The translations under genes were made by a program, and so were the position numbers. From an uncultured Verrucomicrobiota bacterium (lineage in GTDB: Bacteria > Verrucomicrobiota > Verrucomicrobiia > Verrucomicrobiales > Verrucomicrobiaceae), in the NCBI GenBank assembly GCA_903838675.1, contig CAILZI010000122.1, positions 1-39,259 on the forward strand: a stretch of 39,259 nt of DNA. Reading direction: 5' to 3'. Shown piece by piece: positions 8,107 through 16,555 of this stretch. Numbering within the stretch: the first letter of the stretch is position 1; each line of letters starts with the position of its first letter. The notes beneath the pieces are model-generated. The model made no database searches, was not told the DNA's origin, and was given only the letters and a program-made list of their open reading frames with translations.

Positions 8107-8314
8107 GAAGGAGGACAGGCCTCTGGCCTGTCGTAGGATTGAGGTGTCTCGCATTCGATCTAACTGACGCGATCAGCCCGTTGGTCTGCGGCAAATCGCA
8201 GGCAAGGGGTAATAGCGGTGCGCTGATCGACGGGCAGGAGTGCCCATCGTACTTGTCAGAGCCTGGAGGCGGGACGCCTCAGGCCGTGGTCAGGCCAGAG
8301 GCCTAACCTCCTTC
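8107..8314. repeat. Mosaic of palindromes bounded by an inverted repeat
   Basis: This fills most of the gap between the membrane protein gene and the convergent proC. The outer arms 8107-8132 and 8289-8314 are 26 bases each and match as inverted repeats with three mismatches. The left arm holds a perfect hairpin GACAGGCC-TCT-GGCCTGTC (8114-8132) and the right arm an almost perfect one. Inside are CGATCAGC (8170-8177) paired with GCTGATCG (8222-8229), GGGCA-GGAG-TGCCC (8232-8245), and a GAGGCG-GGA-CGCCTC stem (8266-8280) extendable by three pairs past one bulged base. No T-runs follow the stems. The arrangement is typical of REP/BIME-like elements; a structured RNA is a less likely alternative. 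Confidence 0.7.
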
Positions 8315-8316
8315 TT

Positions 8317-9117
8317 TTACGCGCCAAGCGCCTTGCTCTTTTCTGTGGCCGCGCGCACGGCCTGGATCAGTGCGTTGCGCAGGCCATGCTGCTCTAATTT
8401 TTCGAGGCCGGCGATCGTCGTGCCGCCGGGGCTTGTGACTTCATCCCGCAAGGACGCGGGGTGTTTGCCGCTGGTGAGCACCATCTCCGCCGCACCTGCG
8501 AGGGTCTGGGCCGCAAGACGCAGTGCCGCTGCGCGAGGCAGGCCCATGAGCACGCCACCGTCGGCGAGGGCTTCGATGACGGTGTAAACATAGGCGGGAC
8601 CACTGCCGGAGAGCCCTGTGACGGCATCGAGTAGTTTTTCGGCAACTTCATCCGCCGTACCGACGGCCCCAAGAATCTTCTCTGCGAGCGCGGCATCCTT
8701 GGCGTTCGCCTTGCTGCCACGGGCAAAGGCCGCAGCCCCTTTGCCGACCAATGCCGGAGTGTTGGGCATGCTGCGAATGACGCGCTGCTTTCCACCAAGC
8801 CAGGTTTCTAGATTGGCCAGGGAGACGCCGGCGGCGATGCTAAGGTACAGCCGGGAGCCTTTGACCTGGGCGAGCGTTTCGCACAGCGCCTTCATGTCTC
8901 CAGGTTTGACGGCGAGGATGATCACGTCTGAAGCCGCCGCCACTTCTGCGGGGGTGCCGGTGATGGATTTGCAGGCGAGGCATTTGCGCAGGGAGTTCAC
9001 GGCCTCGGGCATCACATCGCTGAGCGCCACATTCAGGCTGGTCTTGCCGAGCGCCTGCTCCACGCCGCGCAGCAGCGCGCCGCCCATTTTTCCGCAGCCA
9101 ATGAGTCCGAGTTTCAT
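8317..9117 (-). CDS. proC: Pyrroline-5-carboxylate reductase
   Basis: 266 residues from the second of two adjacent ATG codons (9117; the first is at 9120). It catalyses the last step of proline synthesis, NAD(P)H-dependent reduction of 1-pyrroline-5-carboxylate, in the cytoplasm. The N-terminal Rossmann motif KLGLIGCGKMGGALL and VIILAVKPGD are classic. MPNTPALVGKGA and GLSGSGPAYVYTVIEALADGGVLMGLPR mark the dimerisation/active-site half, followed by LRDEVTSPGGTTIAGL. The length is normal for ProC. Its 3' end abuts the palindromic repeat region, which may serve as a transcript end. It is divergent from the kinase-like gene. Confidence 0.96.
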   Translation of the reverse strand: MKLGLIGCGKMGGALLRGVEQALGKTSLNVALSDVMPEAVNSLRKCLACKSITGTPAEVAAASDVIILAVKPGDMKALCETLAQVKGSRLYLSIAAGVSLANLETWLGGKQRVIRSMPNTPALVGKGAAAFARGSKANAKDAALAEKILGAVGTADEVAEKLLDAVTGLSGSGPAYVYTVIEALADGGVLMGLPRAAALRLAAQTLAGAAEMVLTSGKHPASLRDEVTSPGGTTIAGLEKLEQHGLRNALIQAVRAATEKSKALGA

Positions 9118-9219
9118 CATGGCGCGACTGTGGGGCAGATGCGACGACGTGCAAGTACACCAATCTTGTCTTGCGTTTTGCCCCGGGATTTTGCGATGAT
9201 ATTAGAAATCGCTGCTAAA

Positions 9220-10398
9220 ATGCACCCTGACCAGTTCCAGCCTGAAAAGATCATCGCAGCCGGGCCTTCTGCCAAAGTCTATCGTGGAGTGGAGACTTTG
9301 ACCGGACGCAAAGTGCTTATCAAAGCCCTGATGCAAGACAACGAGACTGCGTATCGCATTGATCAGGAGCGCCTCCAACAGCTGGCTCCCTCACTCATGC
9401 AGCTGCGGCATCCGCAGATCGCGGGCCTGATCACGCTGCTGCCCACGGAGGATGATTTTGCCCTCGTGTCTGAATTCATGCCAGGAATGAACGGCCGTGC
9501 CTTTGATGCCGAGCGACGCCCATCCCCCAGTGATGTGCGTGCGCTGGCGGTGCAGCTCATGCATGCGCTGCTGGTGGGTGAACACCTGCGCCTGCCGCAC
9601 GGCGACCCGAAGCCAAGCAATCTCATCATCTCCGACCATCCCAGCGGTGGTTTGTTTCTTCAGGTGCAGGACTGGGGCCTCTCGCTGACCCGGCAGTCGC
9701 AACCACCTGAGACGCTGTGGTTTCGAGCACCGGAGCTGCACGCGGGCGGCATGCCAACGATGAAGAGCGATCTGTTCACGGCGGCGGGCAGTTTGTTCTG
9801 CATCGCCACGAACAGTGCTCCGGCAAAAGGTACGACAGTGGAGGAGATCATGCGGGACTGGCAGGCCTTCAACGCCAGCCATGTGATGAACCACCTGCGG
9901 CCGGATCTGGACCAACCGCTGCGCGACTGGCTGGCGTGGCTGCTCAATCTAGTGCCAGAGCAGCGCCCACAATCCGTGGCTCAGGCGCTGGATGTGCTGA
10001 TGCACAGCATGCACACCGGCTACACCTACCTGCCGCAGCAGGCGCCCGTGATGGCACCAGGCACCCAGACCACACCGCCGGTGTCTGCGGCCCCAAAGCC
10101 CAGACCCATCCTGCCCAAAGCCGCGCCGGCACCTGCTGCTGCCACCCTCACTCCAGCAGCCGCTGTGAAAAAAGCACCGCGCAGCCGTGTCGTGATCGCC
10201 GTGATGTTAAACCTCGCCGCGCTTACCGTGCTTGGATTTTTTGTCTGGCCCATTGTCCGTGATTCGATGCCTAAAATGGAAGTGTCGTCAGCCATAAGCA
10301 CCAACACAACGACCGCCATTGCCGCCCCACTAGGCACTGCAGAGAATGCGCAGCCCGCCGCTCCGGTGCCAGCGACGCCCGAGGCCAAAGTCCGCTAA
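9220..10398 (+). CDS. Atypical protein-kinase-like protein with C-terminal membrane anchor
   Basis: 392 residues from ATG 9220; ATG 9196 is an equally possible start. The kinase-like fold spans about residues 5-270: glycine-rich-loop-like AAGPSAKVYRG, VLIKAL with the ATP-site Lys35, catalytic loop HGDPKPSN (HRD replaced by HGD, Asp129 and Asn134 kept), DWG at 151-153 in place of DFG, and APE at 170-172. All core catalytic residues are thus present, but in variant motifs. A Pro/Ala-rich linker leads to one TM helix at about 324-346 and a short Thr/Ala-rich tail that would face the periplasm. It is probably a Ser/Thr kinase of the Pkn2 type or a nucleotide-binding pseudokinase; activity cannot be judged. 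The stop lies 91 bases before the start of the cytochrome gene. Confidence 0.75.
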   Translation: MHPDQFQPEKIIAAGPSAKVYRGVETLTGRKVLIKALMQDNETAYRIDQERLQQLAPSLMQLRHPQIAGLITLLPTEDDFALVSEFMPGMNGRAFDAERRPSPSDVRALAVQLMHALLVGEHLRLPHGDPKPSNLIISDHPSGGLFLQVQDWGLSLTRQSQPPETLWFRAPELHAGGMPTMKSDLFTAAGSLFCIATNSAPAKGTTVEEIMRDWQAFNASHVMNHLRPDLDQPLRDWLAWLLNLVPEQRPQSVAQALDVLMHSMHTGYTYLPQQAPVMAPGTQTTPPVSAAPKPRPILPKAAPAPAAATLTPAAAVKKAPRSRVVIAVMLNLAALTVLGFFVWPIVRDSMPKMEVSSAISTNTTTAIAAPLGTAENAQPAAPVPATPEAKVR

Positions 10399-10489
10399 GC
10401 AAGAGCCGCGAACTCCGCACGACAGCATTCTCCATGCAGCAGGCGCTGATTTCGCATGCAGGACCAGCGTACTCCTCTGCATCCAACTC

Positions 10490-13400
10490 GTGAAAAGCTC
10501 CCCTGCCCTCCTCCTGCTGCTCCTAACCGTACCTGCTGCTGCGGAAGTTGATTTCGTTCAGGACATCCAACCCATCTTCCGAGAGCACTGCTACCAATGC
10601 CACGGCGGGCACAAGCAGGAGGCGGCCTTTCGGCTGGATAACAAATCCAGCGCACTCAAGGGTGGTGACTTCGGTGTCGCGATTGTACCCGGAAATGCCG
10701 ATGACAGCCGCCTGCTGCACGCGGTGCTGGGGACGAACCCCAAAATGCGCATGCCGCGGAAGGGTGAACCGCTGAACGCCGAACAGATCTCCAAGCTCAA
10801 GACGTGGATCGATGCCGGTGCCGTCTGGCCCGACAGCGCCAGCGTGAACATCGACAAAAAAACCGACCACTGGGCTTTCAAGCCGCCGGTGCAGCCCAAA
10901 GTGCCTGCGACGGCGAAACATCCCATCGACGCTTTCATCCGTGAGCGGCTGGCCAAAGAAGAACTGCAGCCCTCACCTCCTGCCGCGCCTGAGACGCTGC
11001 TGCGCCGCATTCATCTCGACCTTACCGGCCTGCCACCGACGCCGCAGGAAAGCGCTGGCTTTGCCATCGCCTACAAAAAGGATCCCACAGGAAGCATTCA
11101 GAAGCTGACCTCCAACCTGCTCGCCAGCCAGCACTTCGGTGAACGCTGGGCACGACACTGGCTGGACGCCGCACATTACGCGGACAGCAACGGCTACGAA
11201 AAGGACCCGATGCGCTTCATCTGGTTTTACCGCGACTGGGTCATCAGCGCCTACAACCGCGATCTGCCGTATGATCAGTTCATCATTCAGCAGCTTGCCG
11301 GTGATGAACTGCCCAAGGCCACGCAGGATCAGATCGTGGCCACCGGATTCCTGCGCAACACGATGGTCAATGAAGAGGGCGGTGTGGATCCCGAGCAGTT
11401 TCGCATGGAGTCGATGTTTGACCGCATGGACGTGATCGGCAAAAGCGTCCTCGGACTCACCATCGGCTGCACGCAGTGCCACAATCACAAGTACGACCCC
11501 ATCACGCAGGAGGAGTACTACCGGATGTTTGCCTACCTCAACAACGACAACGAGCCCTGGCGCGTGGTGTACACCGCCAGCGAGCAGGTGCAGCGCGCGC
11601 AAGTGCTCACACGCACGGCCGAGCTCGAAGCCAAGCTGAAGCATGACCACCCGGACTGGCAGCAGCGAATGAAAACGTGGGTGGACTCTGTCAAAGCCGC
11701 GCAGCCGCAGTGGCACACGCTGGCTTTTGAGGACGACCCCTCTGGTGGTGAAAAGGCCCTGCGGCAGCCCGATGGCAGCATCCTCGCCCAAGGCTATGCC
11801 CCGACGAAGAGTGATGTGAAGTTTGCGGTGAAGGGATTTCATGATGCAACCAAGTCTAATGGGAGCGCGGACACTCCTGTCCGCTCTGGCAGAGCTGAGG
11901 ATGCGGACAAGAGTGTCCGCGCTCCCGTCAAAGCCATCACAGCTTTCCGCCTGGAACTGATGAACGACCCCAACCTGCCCGCCTACGGCCCGGGTCGTTC
12001 GCAGAAGGGCACGGCGGCGCTCACGGAATTCCAGGCCGAGATGAAGATCGACGGCAAGATGACGAAGCTGAAGTTTGTGAAAGCCACCGCTGATTTTGGC
12101 GAGGCGGAAAACTCACCGCTGGCCCCCTTTGCCCGTGATCAGGACGTGAAGAAGGACAAGCGCGTCACCGGCCCTATCGCGTATGCGATTGATGGCAAAG
12201 CGGATACCGCCTGGGGCATCAATGCAGGGCCCGGACGCCGCAATGTGCCGCGCAATGCTGTCTTCGTTTTGGAGAAGCCCGTCGAACTCAAACCTGACAG
12301 CGAGCTGAGCGTGACGCTGAGCATGAAGCACGGTGGCTGGAACAGCGATGATCTGCAGACGATGAACCTCGGACGCTACCGCATCAGCGTTACCGATGCG
12401 CCGAATGCCGAGGCTGATCCGCTCTATGGCAAGAAAGCTGAGTTCACCGCCTTCCGCACCACCGTGGCGGAATGGCAGCCGATGAATGAGGAAATTGAAT
12501 CGCTGTGGAAGCAGCATCCTGAAGGCACCACTACCCTGGTGCTGGACCCGCGTGAGGAACCACGCATGACCTCGGTGCTCAAGCGCGGTGATTTCCTCAA
12601 GCCGGACAATCGCGTGACTGCTGGGGTGCCTGCGGTGCTGAATCCGCTGCCCAAGAATGCGGATGGCTCGCGCCTCACCTTTGCCAAATGGCTGGTGGAT
12701 AAAAAATCACCCACCGCCGCGCGTGCTTATGTGAACCGGGTGTGGCAGGCCTGCTTTGGCACTGGGCTGGTGGAGACCGCCGAAGACTTCGGCACCCAGG
12801 GCTCGCCACCGAGCCATCCCGCACTGCTCGACTGGCTGGCGGTCGATTTCATGGAGCATGGCTGGAGCACGAAGCATTTGCTGCGCCTCATCACCAGCAG
12901 CGCCACTTATCAGCAGTCCAGCAACGTCACGTCCCAGCTTCTGGAACGTGACCCCTACAACCGCCTGCTTGCGCGAGGCCCGCGCTTCCGCGTGGAAGGC
13001 GAGGTCGTGCGCGACATTCAGCTCGCTGCGAGCGGCCTGCTCAATCCTGCCATTGGTGGGCGGCCTGTCATGCCGCCTGCACCGGCGTATTTGTTTGAAA
13101 AGCCCGCCAGCTACGCGCCCTTCCCGTGGAAGGTGGATGAGGATGCGAATCAGTTCCGCCGCAGCGTCTATGTCTTCCGCCGCCGCAGCACGCCGTATCC
13201 GTTTTTGAGCACCTTTGACGTGCCTAATGGAGAGAGCGCCTGCATCCGCCGCTCCAAGAGCAACACGCCGCTGCAGGCCCTGATGACGCTGAATGAAACG
13301 ATGAGCATGGCCGCCTCCAAAGCCTTGGGAGAACGCATGTGGAAAGAGGGCGGCAGCGATGATGCTTCGCATATCGCCTACGGCTTCCAGCTCTGCACCG

Positions 13401-13540
13401 GCAGACAGCCGACCGCCAAAGAATCCAGTGTACTGATGGACATGCTCAAGCGCCACCAACCCAAGCCTGGTGAGATTGATTCGCACACACTGATCGCGCG
13501 TGTGCTGCTCAATCTCGATGAGACGATCACGAAGGAGTGA
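10490..13540 (+). CDS. Large secreted PSCyt1-DUF1549-DUF1553 cytochrome protein
   Basis: 1016 residues from GTG 10490, chosen because it starts a signal peptide (VKSSPALLLLLLTVPAAA); the frame is open to 10346 without a signal. PSCyt1 module: heme motif CYQCH at 34-38 and MRMPRKGEPLNAEQISKLKTWID. DUF1549 follows at about 145-355, with WARHWLDAAHYADSNGYEKD and a second CTQCH at 327-331. The C-terminal DUF1553 region, about 710-1000, contains RAYVNRVWQACFG and RRSKSNTPLQALMTLNE. The family is secreted and tied to sulfatase/polysaccharide gene sets in Planctomycetota and Verrucomicrobiota; the biochemistry is largely unknown. Genes of this type are usually followed by DUF1501, which is missing here. 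Residues 458-479 are encoded by a REP-like inverted repeat. Its stop is 3 bases from the end of the convergent gene. Confidence 0.92.
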   Translation: MKSSPALLLLLLTVPAAAEVDFVQDIQPIFREHCYQCHGGHKQEAAFRLDNKSSALKGGDFGVAIVPGNADDSRLLHAVLGTNPKMRMPRKGEPLNAEQISKLKTWIDAGAVWPDSASVNIDKKTDHWAFKPPVQPKVPATAKHPIDAFIRERLAKEELQPSPPAAPETLLRRIHLDLTGLPPTPQESAGFAIAYKKDPTGSIQKLTSNLLASQHFGERWARHWLDAAHYADSNGYEKDPMRFIWFYRDWVISAYNRDLPYDQFIIQQLAGDELPKATQDQIVATGFLRNTMVNEEGGVDPEQFRMESMFDRMDVIGKSVLGLTIGCTQCHNHKYDPITQEEYYRMFAYLNNDNEPWRVVYTASEQVQRAQVLTRTAELEAKLKHDHPDWQQRMKTWVDSVKAAQPQWHTLAFEDDPSGGEKALRQPDGSILAQGYAPTKSDVKFAVKGFHDATKSNGSADTPVRSGRAEDADKSVRAPVKAITAFRLELMNDPNLPAYGPGRSQKGTAALTEFQAEMKIDGKMTKLKFVKATADFGEAENSPLAPFARDQDVKKDKRVTGPIAYAIDGKADTAWGINAGPGRRNVPRNAVFVLEKPVELKPDSELSVTLSMKHGGWNSDDLQTMNLGRYRISVTDAPNAEADPLYGKKAEFTAFRTTVAEWQPMNEEIESLWKQHPEGTTTLVLDPREEPRMTSVLKRGDFLKPDNRVTAGVPAVLNPLPKNADGSRLTFAKWLVDKKSPTAARAYVNRVWQACFGTGLVETAEDFGTQGSPPSHPALLDWLAVDFMEHGWSTKHLLRLITSSATYQQSSNVTSQLLERDPYNRLLARGPRFRVEGEVVRDIQLAASGLLNPAIGGRPVMPPAPAYLFEKPASYAPFPWKVDEDANQFRRSVYVFRRRSTPYPFLSTFDVPNGESACIRRSKSNTPLQALMTLNETMSMAASKALGERMWKEGGSDDASHIAYGFQLCTGRQPTAKESSVLMDMLKRHQPKPGEIDSHTLIARVLLNLDETITKE
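11861..11926. repeat. REP-like double hairpin inside a coding region
   Basis: The left arm starts GGGAGCGCGGACACTC (11861-11876) and is the exact reverse complement of 11911-11926. The match continues inwards to give 24-base arms with one mismatch around an 18-base centre. Each arm is itself a hairpin of the form GCGGACA-N4-TGTCCGC. The unit is 66 bases, 22 codons, and keeps the reading frame, encoding Gly458 to Pro479 in the linker between DUF1549 and DUF1553. The architecture is that of a BIME/REP doublet. Confidence 0.85.
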
Positions 13541-13543
13541 GGC

Positions 13544-15091
13544 TTATTGCTCAGGCTTCATGCGCCAGAGCCAGTCTTTGTCTTTCGCTCCGCCGTCGTC
13601 CTGTGCGTCCGGCCCGGCGGACCAGAGAAGGTAGCCGTTTGTTTCGAGACGATAACCGGGCATCTGCGTTGGGCGTGCAGTGTCGTTTACGGCAAAGGGC
13701 TTCAGGTCGTCTTTCAACGCCTCAAGCGAGGGTGGGAAAATGCCATGATTCATGCGGTGCTTCTCCAAAGCACAGGCGATGATGAGACAGCGGCGGTGGA
13801 AGAGCGCTTCGGCGGCGGCATTGAAAAGGTTGCCTACATTGGGCAGAGAGTACGCACCGAGCTTGCGCCGCATATTCCAGTCGAGGTGGCGGTATTCCTC
13901 ATCGCGCCGTTTTTTGAGAGCTTCGCCGCGCGCTCTGCCGTCCATCCATACAGACTCACCTTCTGGCCCGAGCATGTCGAGGTAGGTCTCTACAAAAAAG
14001 GCAATATTCGCATCGTGCCAGCCGGTGGGACCATACACATAACCAAGCCGCGTAAGGATTCCCTCCGTGGGCTTATACCAGGAGCCATCGTCAGCGCTAA
14101 AGCGCAGACCTTCCGTGGCAGACCATCCTTTGCGGCACGTTTCACGGATGTAGATGCCTCCGCCAAAACCCGTCAGCGCGTCCATGCTCATGCCGCGCTC
14201 CATCACATCCAGATCATCGATCTTGCCAAGCTGGAGCTGCAGCATGCGCAGGCCCACTTCGTTCCAGGACGGACGGCCAAGGGCATCCTGCAAGGCCTCA
14301 AAAGCCATCCCATGCACGGCCGTGCTGAACAGCGAACCCACGAGCCAGGAATGCGAGGTGGCAGACTCAGGAAACAGCCGCAGCAGAATGAGCGCCGTGC
14401 TGCGCGTCTTCTCCACATCGCCCGCGGCGGCCGCCGCGCGCAGATGTAGCGCCAGATCGCGCACGGCGGTGTTCACATTTCCGACGTTAGGCGCAGCTGC
14501 CTCATAGGGATTCGCTCCGGCTTTGCGGTAGGCCTCACGTTGCACCGGCTTCCACGCGGAGAAGGGTCGCGAAAGGCCTGCGGCAAGCTGGGGCAGCAGG
14601 CCGTTGCCATCGCCAAGCTCGCGGTTCATGGCCACAGCGGGCGCTTCCCCCTTCAGGTCGCGCCCCGCCGCCCATGCGGTGAAATCAACTTGGGAAGCGA
14701 CGCCGGCTTTTGCTTCGATGATGGGCGGTTTGATGAAACCGGGGGGTAAAAATGCATTCTCTGGAATGGTGTACTTAAGCCCCTCTCCATTGGGATGCAG
14801 CCATTGCTCCACCACCGGCAGCGCGAAGAAATTCTGCTCATCCGGGACTCCGGGCGTTGCGAATGCGACCCAGTCGTCCGTGCCAATGCGCTCAACCAGA
14901 CGTTGATGCGCGGCCTTCAGCTCGCGCGCGCTGCGCCAGTTTTCCCACTGGTAGTAAAGCGTGATGAGTGATGCGAGGCAGATCAACGTCCAGCCCGTGC
15001 GGCGATTCCACACGAGACGGGCCAACCAGCGGGCGATGCGGACACTATAGGGGCGGGATGACACCATGGTGCTGGGGGTGGAGGAGTTCAT
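13544..15091 (-). CDS. Membrane-anchored protein of unknown function in an ECF operon
   Basis: 515 residues from ATG 15091 (alternative ATG 15067). One N-terminal TM helix (TGWTLICLASLITLYYQW, about residues 33-50) places the remaining ~460 residues on one side, probably the periplasm. The body is mainly helical with no domain I can name. The last 70 residues (HGIFPPSLEALKDDL...GYLLWSAGPDAQDDGG) follow a pattern common in secreted Verrucomicrobia/Planctomycetes proteins and reminiscent of the pilin-like C-terminus of type II pseudopilins. Its start overlaps the 3' end of the short membrane protein gene by 47 bases, and that gene in turn overlaps the sigma factor gene. The three are therefore almost certainly one transcript, and this may be the sensor or target of the system. 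Confidence 0.8.
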   Translation of the reverse strand: MNSSTPSTMVSSRPYSVRIARWLARLVWNRRTGWTLICLASLITLYYQWENWRSARELKAAHQRLVERIGTDDWVAFATPGVPDEQNFFALPVVEQWLHPNGEGLKYTIPENAFLPPGFIKPPIIEAKAGVASQVDFTAWAAGRDLKGEAPAVAMNRELGDGNGLLPQLAAGLSRPFSAWKPVQREAYRKAGANPYEAAAPNVGNVNTAVRDLALHLRAAAAAGDVEKTRSTALILLRLFPESATSHSWLVGSLFSTAVHGMAFEALQDALGRPSWNEVGLRMLQLQLGKIDDLDVMERGMSMDALTGFGGGIYIRETCRKGWSATEGLRFSADDGSWYKPTEGILTRLGYVYGPTGWHDANIAFFVETYLDMLGPEGESVWMDGRARGEALKKRRDEEYRHLDWNMRRKLGAYSLPNVGNLFNAAAEALFHRRCLIIACALEKHRMNHGIFPPSLEALKDDLKPFAVNDTARPTQMPGYRLETNGYLLWSAGPDAQDDGGAKDKDWLWRMKPEQ

Positions 15092-15407
15092 CAGCGAGTC
15101 GTTCGATTTCTTTGCGATTGGCGAGGAGCTGCGCAGGCGTCATCGGCGGCAGCTTGGCGTAGCTGTTGAGCGTGGACTGCGGGATGGCCTCGGGTGTGGT
15201 CACGCGGAAGAAGAAGGCCAGCAGCCAGCATGCTGCGAGTGGCAGGCGCAGCGGGCGTGGGATGAAGGCGAGCCACTCAAGGACACGCCACTTGCGATTT
15301 GACGCGGGAACGTTTTGAAGTGCGTGATCAAGAACACGCTCAAGAAACTCGGGCGGAGGGTCGCGCCAGCGCTGGGCACGAAGGGTTGATTCGATGTCTG
15401 TGTTCAT
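15045..15407 (-). CDS. Short single-TM protein, probable anti-sigma-type partner
   Basis: 120 residues, ATG 15407. The N-terminal ~55 residues are predicted cytoplasmic (LRAQRWRDPPPEFLERVLDHAL). A single hydrophobic segment RLPLAACWLLAFFFRV lies at about 54-69, followed by a ~50-residue outer tail with a helical end. The start codon overlaps the sigma factor stop in an ATGA arrangement (15404-15407), the classic coupling of ECF sigma and anti-sigma genes. No zinc-type anti-sigma HxxxCxxC motif is present, so the anti-sigma role is inferred from position and topology only. Confidence 0.7.
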   Translation of the reverse strand: MNTDIESTLRAQRWRDPPPEFLERVLDHALQNVPASNRKWRVLEWLAFIPRPLRLPLAACWLLAFFFRVTTPEAIPQSTLNSYAKLPPMTPAQLLANRKEIERLADELLHPQHHGVIPPL

Positions 15408-15907
15408 ACCAGGGTGTGCTTTTGAGCGCGCAGTTTTTCCAAACCATAACGGTAACGGCTGGCGACGGTCTGGGTGGGGAGATCAAGCAGTTCACCGATC
15501 TCGCGAAAGCTCAGGTCCTCCCACACATGCAGGTGGATGACGCTGCGCTGCTCCTCAGGCAGAGCGGCAAGCGCGGCGGTGACTTGAGCACGTGCCTCCT
15601 CGGCCTCGGCATCCACGGCGGGCAAGAACCAGCCAGGTGATTCCTGTTCGAGCCGCTGCAAGGCCGCCTCCCGCGTGGAACGACGGCGCAGGGCATCGAG
15701 CGCGAGATTGCGCGTGAACGTGAAGATGACAGCGCGCTCGGACTGCGCGGTGGTGATCAGCCCAGCATCCCGGGCAAGCTTGAGAAACAATTCCTGCACC
15801 ACCTCCTGCGCCAGCGATTCATCCTTCGTCACCGACCATGCGAAGCGGTACGCACTGACGGCGTAGTCGGCATGGAGTCGGGTGAGGGTGGCTTCGGTGG
15901 GCGGCAT
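15404..15907 (-). CDS. ECF-type RNA polymerase sigma factor
   Basis: 167 residues, ATG 15907. Region sigma2 at about 8-80 (HADYAVSAYRFAWSVTKDESLAQEVVQELFLKLA, positions 15802-15876, then FTFTRNLALDALRR), and region sigma4 at about 108-160 (ALAALPEEQRSVIHLHVWEDLSFREIGELLDLP and TVASRYRYGLEKLR). There is no sigma1 or sigma3, as expected for extracytoplasmic-function sigma factors. It directs RNA polymerase to a stress or envelope regulon. It is first in an overlapping three-gene operon with a short membrane protein and a membrane-anchored protein, so autoregulation is likely, although no promoter of its own was recognised in the 98-base gap upstream. Confidence 0.93.
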   Translation of the reverse strand: MPPTEATLTRLHADYAVSAYRFAWSVTKDESLAQEVVQELFLKLARDAGLITTAQSERAVIFTFTRNLALDALRRRSTREAALQRLEQESPGWFLPAVDAEAEEARAQVTAALAALPEEQRSVIHLHVWEDLSFREIGELLDLPTQTVASRYRYGLEKLRAQKHTLV

Positions 15908-16005
15908 CCGTGGTCAGTTTGGCAAACGACGCACGGGTTGGGGAATTTTATTTAATGTAAACTTGGGACAAACTCAGGCACCCGCCACTGATGGTCATTG
16001 AAGGA

Positions 16006-16530
16006 TTACCGTTCATATTTTGACCCGCCCAGCGACGAAGCGGCTTGGGCGTGGTTCTGCAGCACGGCAATCCAAGATTCAAGATCTCCGAACTTGGAGT
16101 TTTCGACACTTGAAGCACCCTTAGAAATGGGAAGTTTGACCTCCTTGGAACCTTTTCGGTAGATCAGATAAGGCTGGCCTGTGTCCGCCGGCATGTCGGT
16201 GTCAGTCCACCCAAACACATTGGCACGATCCACCTTTTTCCAAAACCACTGCGCATCCTCGGGCGAAATCGGAAGCCGGAACTGACTTTTCAATGTGCTT
16301 ATTCCACGCCGCCTGCCTTGATCAGGAGTCTGATAAGATTCGCCTACGATTTCATTGTCTGTGATCACATACCGGCCGCCAGAACCAGCGTCGAAATTGC
16401 CGGTCTGGAGCCATCGGCTGGAGGATTTGTAATCATCGGCTGAAAAAGGTTTCAGACTCTCGGACAACTCCAAACTCTTACACGAGGACAGCAAGGCGAG
16501 AAAAAAGAACAGAGCATAATAATATCTCAT
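16006..16530 (-). CDS. Hypothetical lipoprotein
   Basis: 174 residues from ATG 16530, giving a lipoprotein signal MRYYYALFFFLALLSSC with lipobox LSSC and Cys17; the longer frame to 16704 is a shadow of the neighbouring gene. The mature part is a single small globular domain (SRWLQTGNFDAGSGGRYVI, PISPEDAQWFWKKVDRANVFGW, YRKGSKEVKLPIS). I do not recognise the family. It lies 25 bases downstream of the DUF1552 gene on the same strand. Codons are somewhat less GC-rich than those of its neighbours. Confidence 0.75.
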   Translation of the reverse strand: MRYYYALFFFLALLSSCKSLELSESLKPFSADDYKSSSRWLQTGNFDAGSGGRYVITDNEIVGESYQTPDQGRRRGISTLKSQFRLPISPEDAQWFWKKVDRANVFGWTDTDMPADTGQPYLIYRKGSKEVKLPISKGASSVENSKFGDLESWIAVLQNHAQAASSLGGSKYER

Positions 16531-16555
16531 TTTGGAGATACTTTGAGCAAAATTC

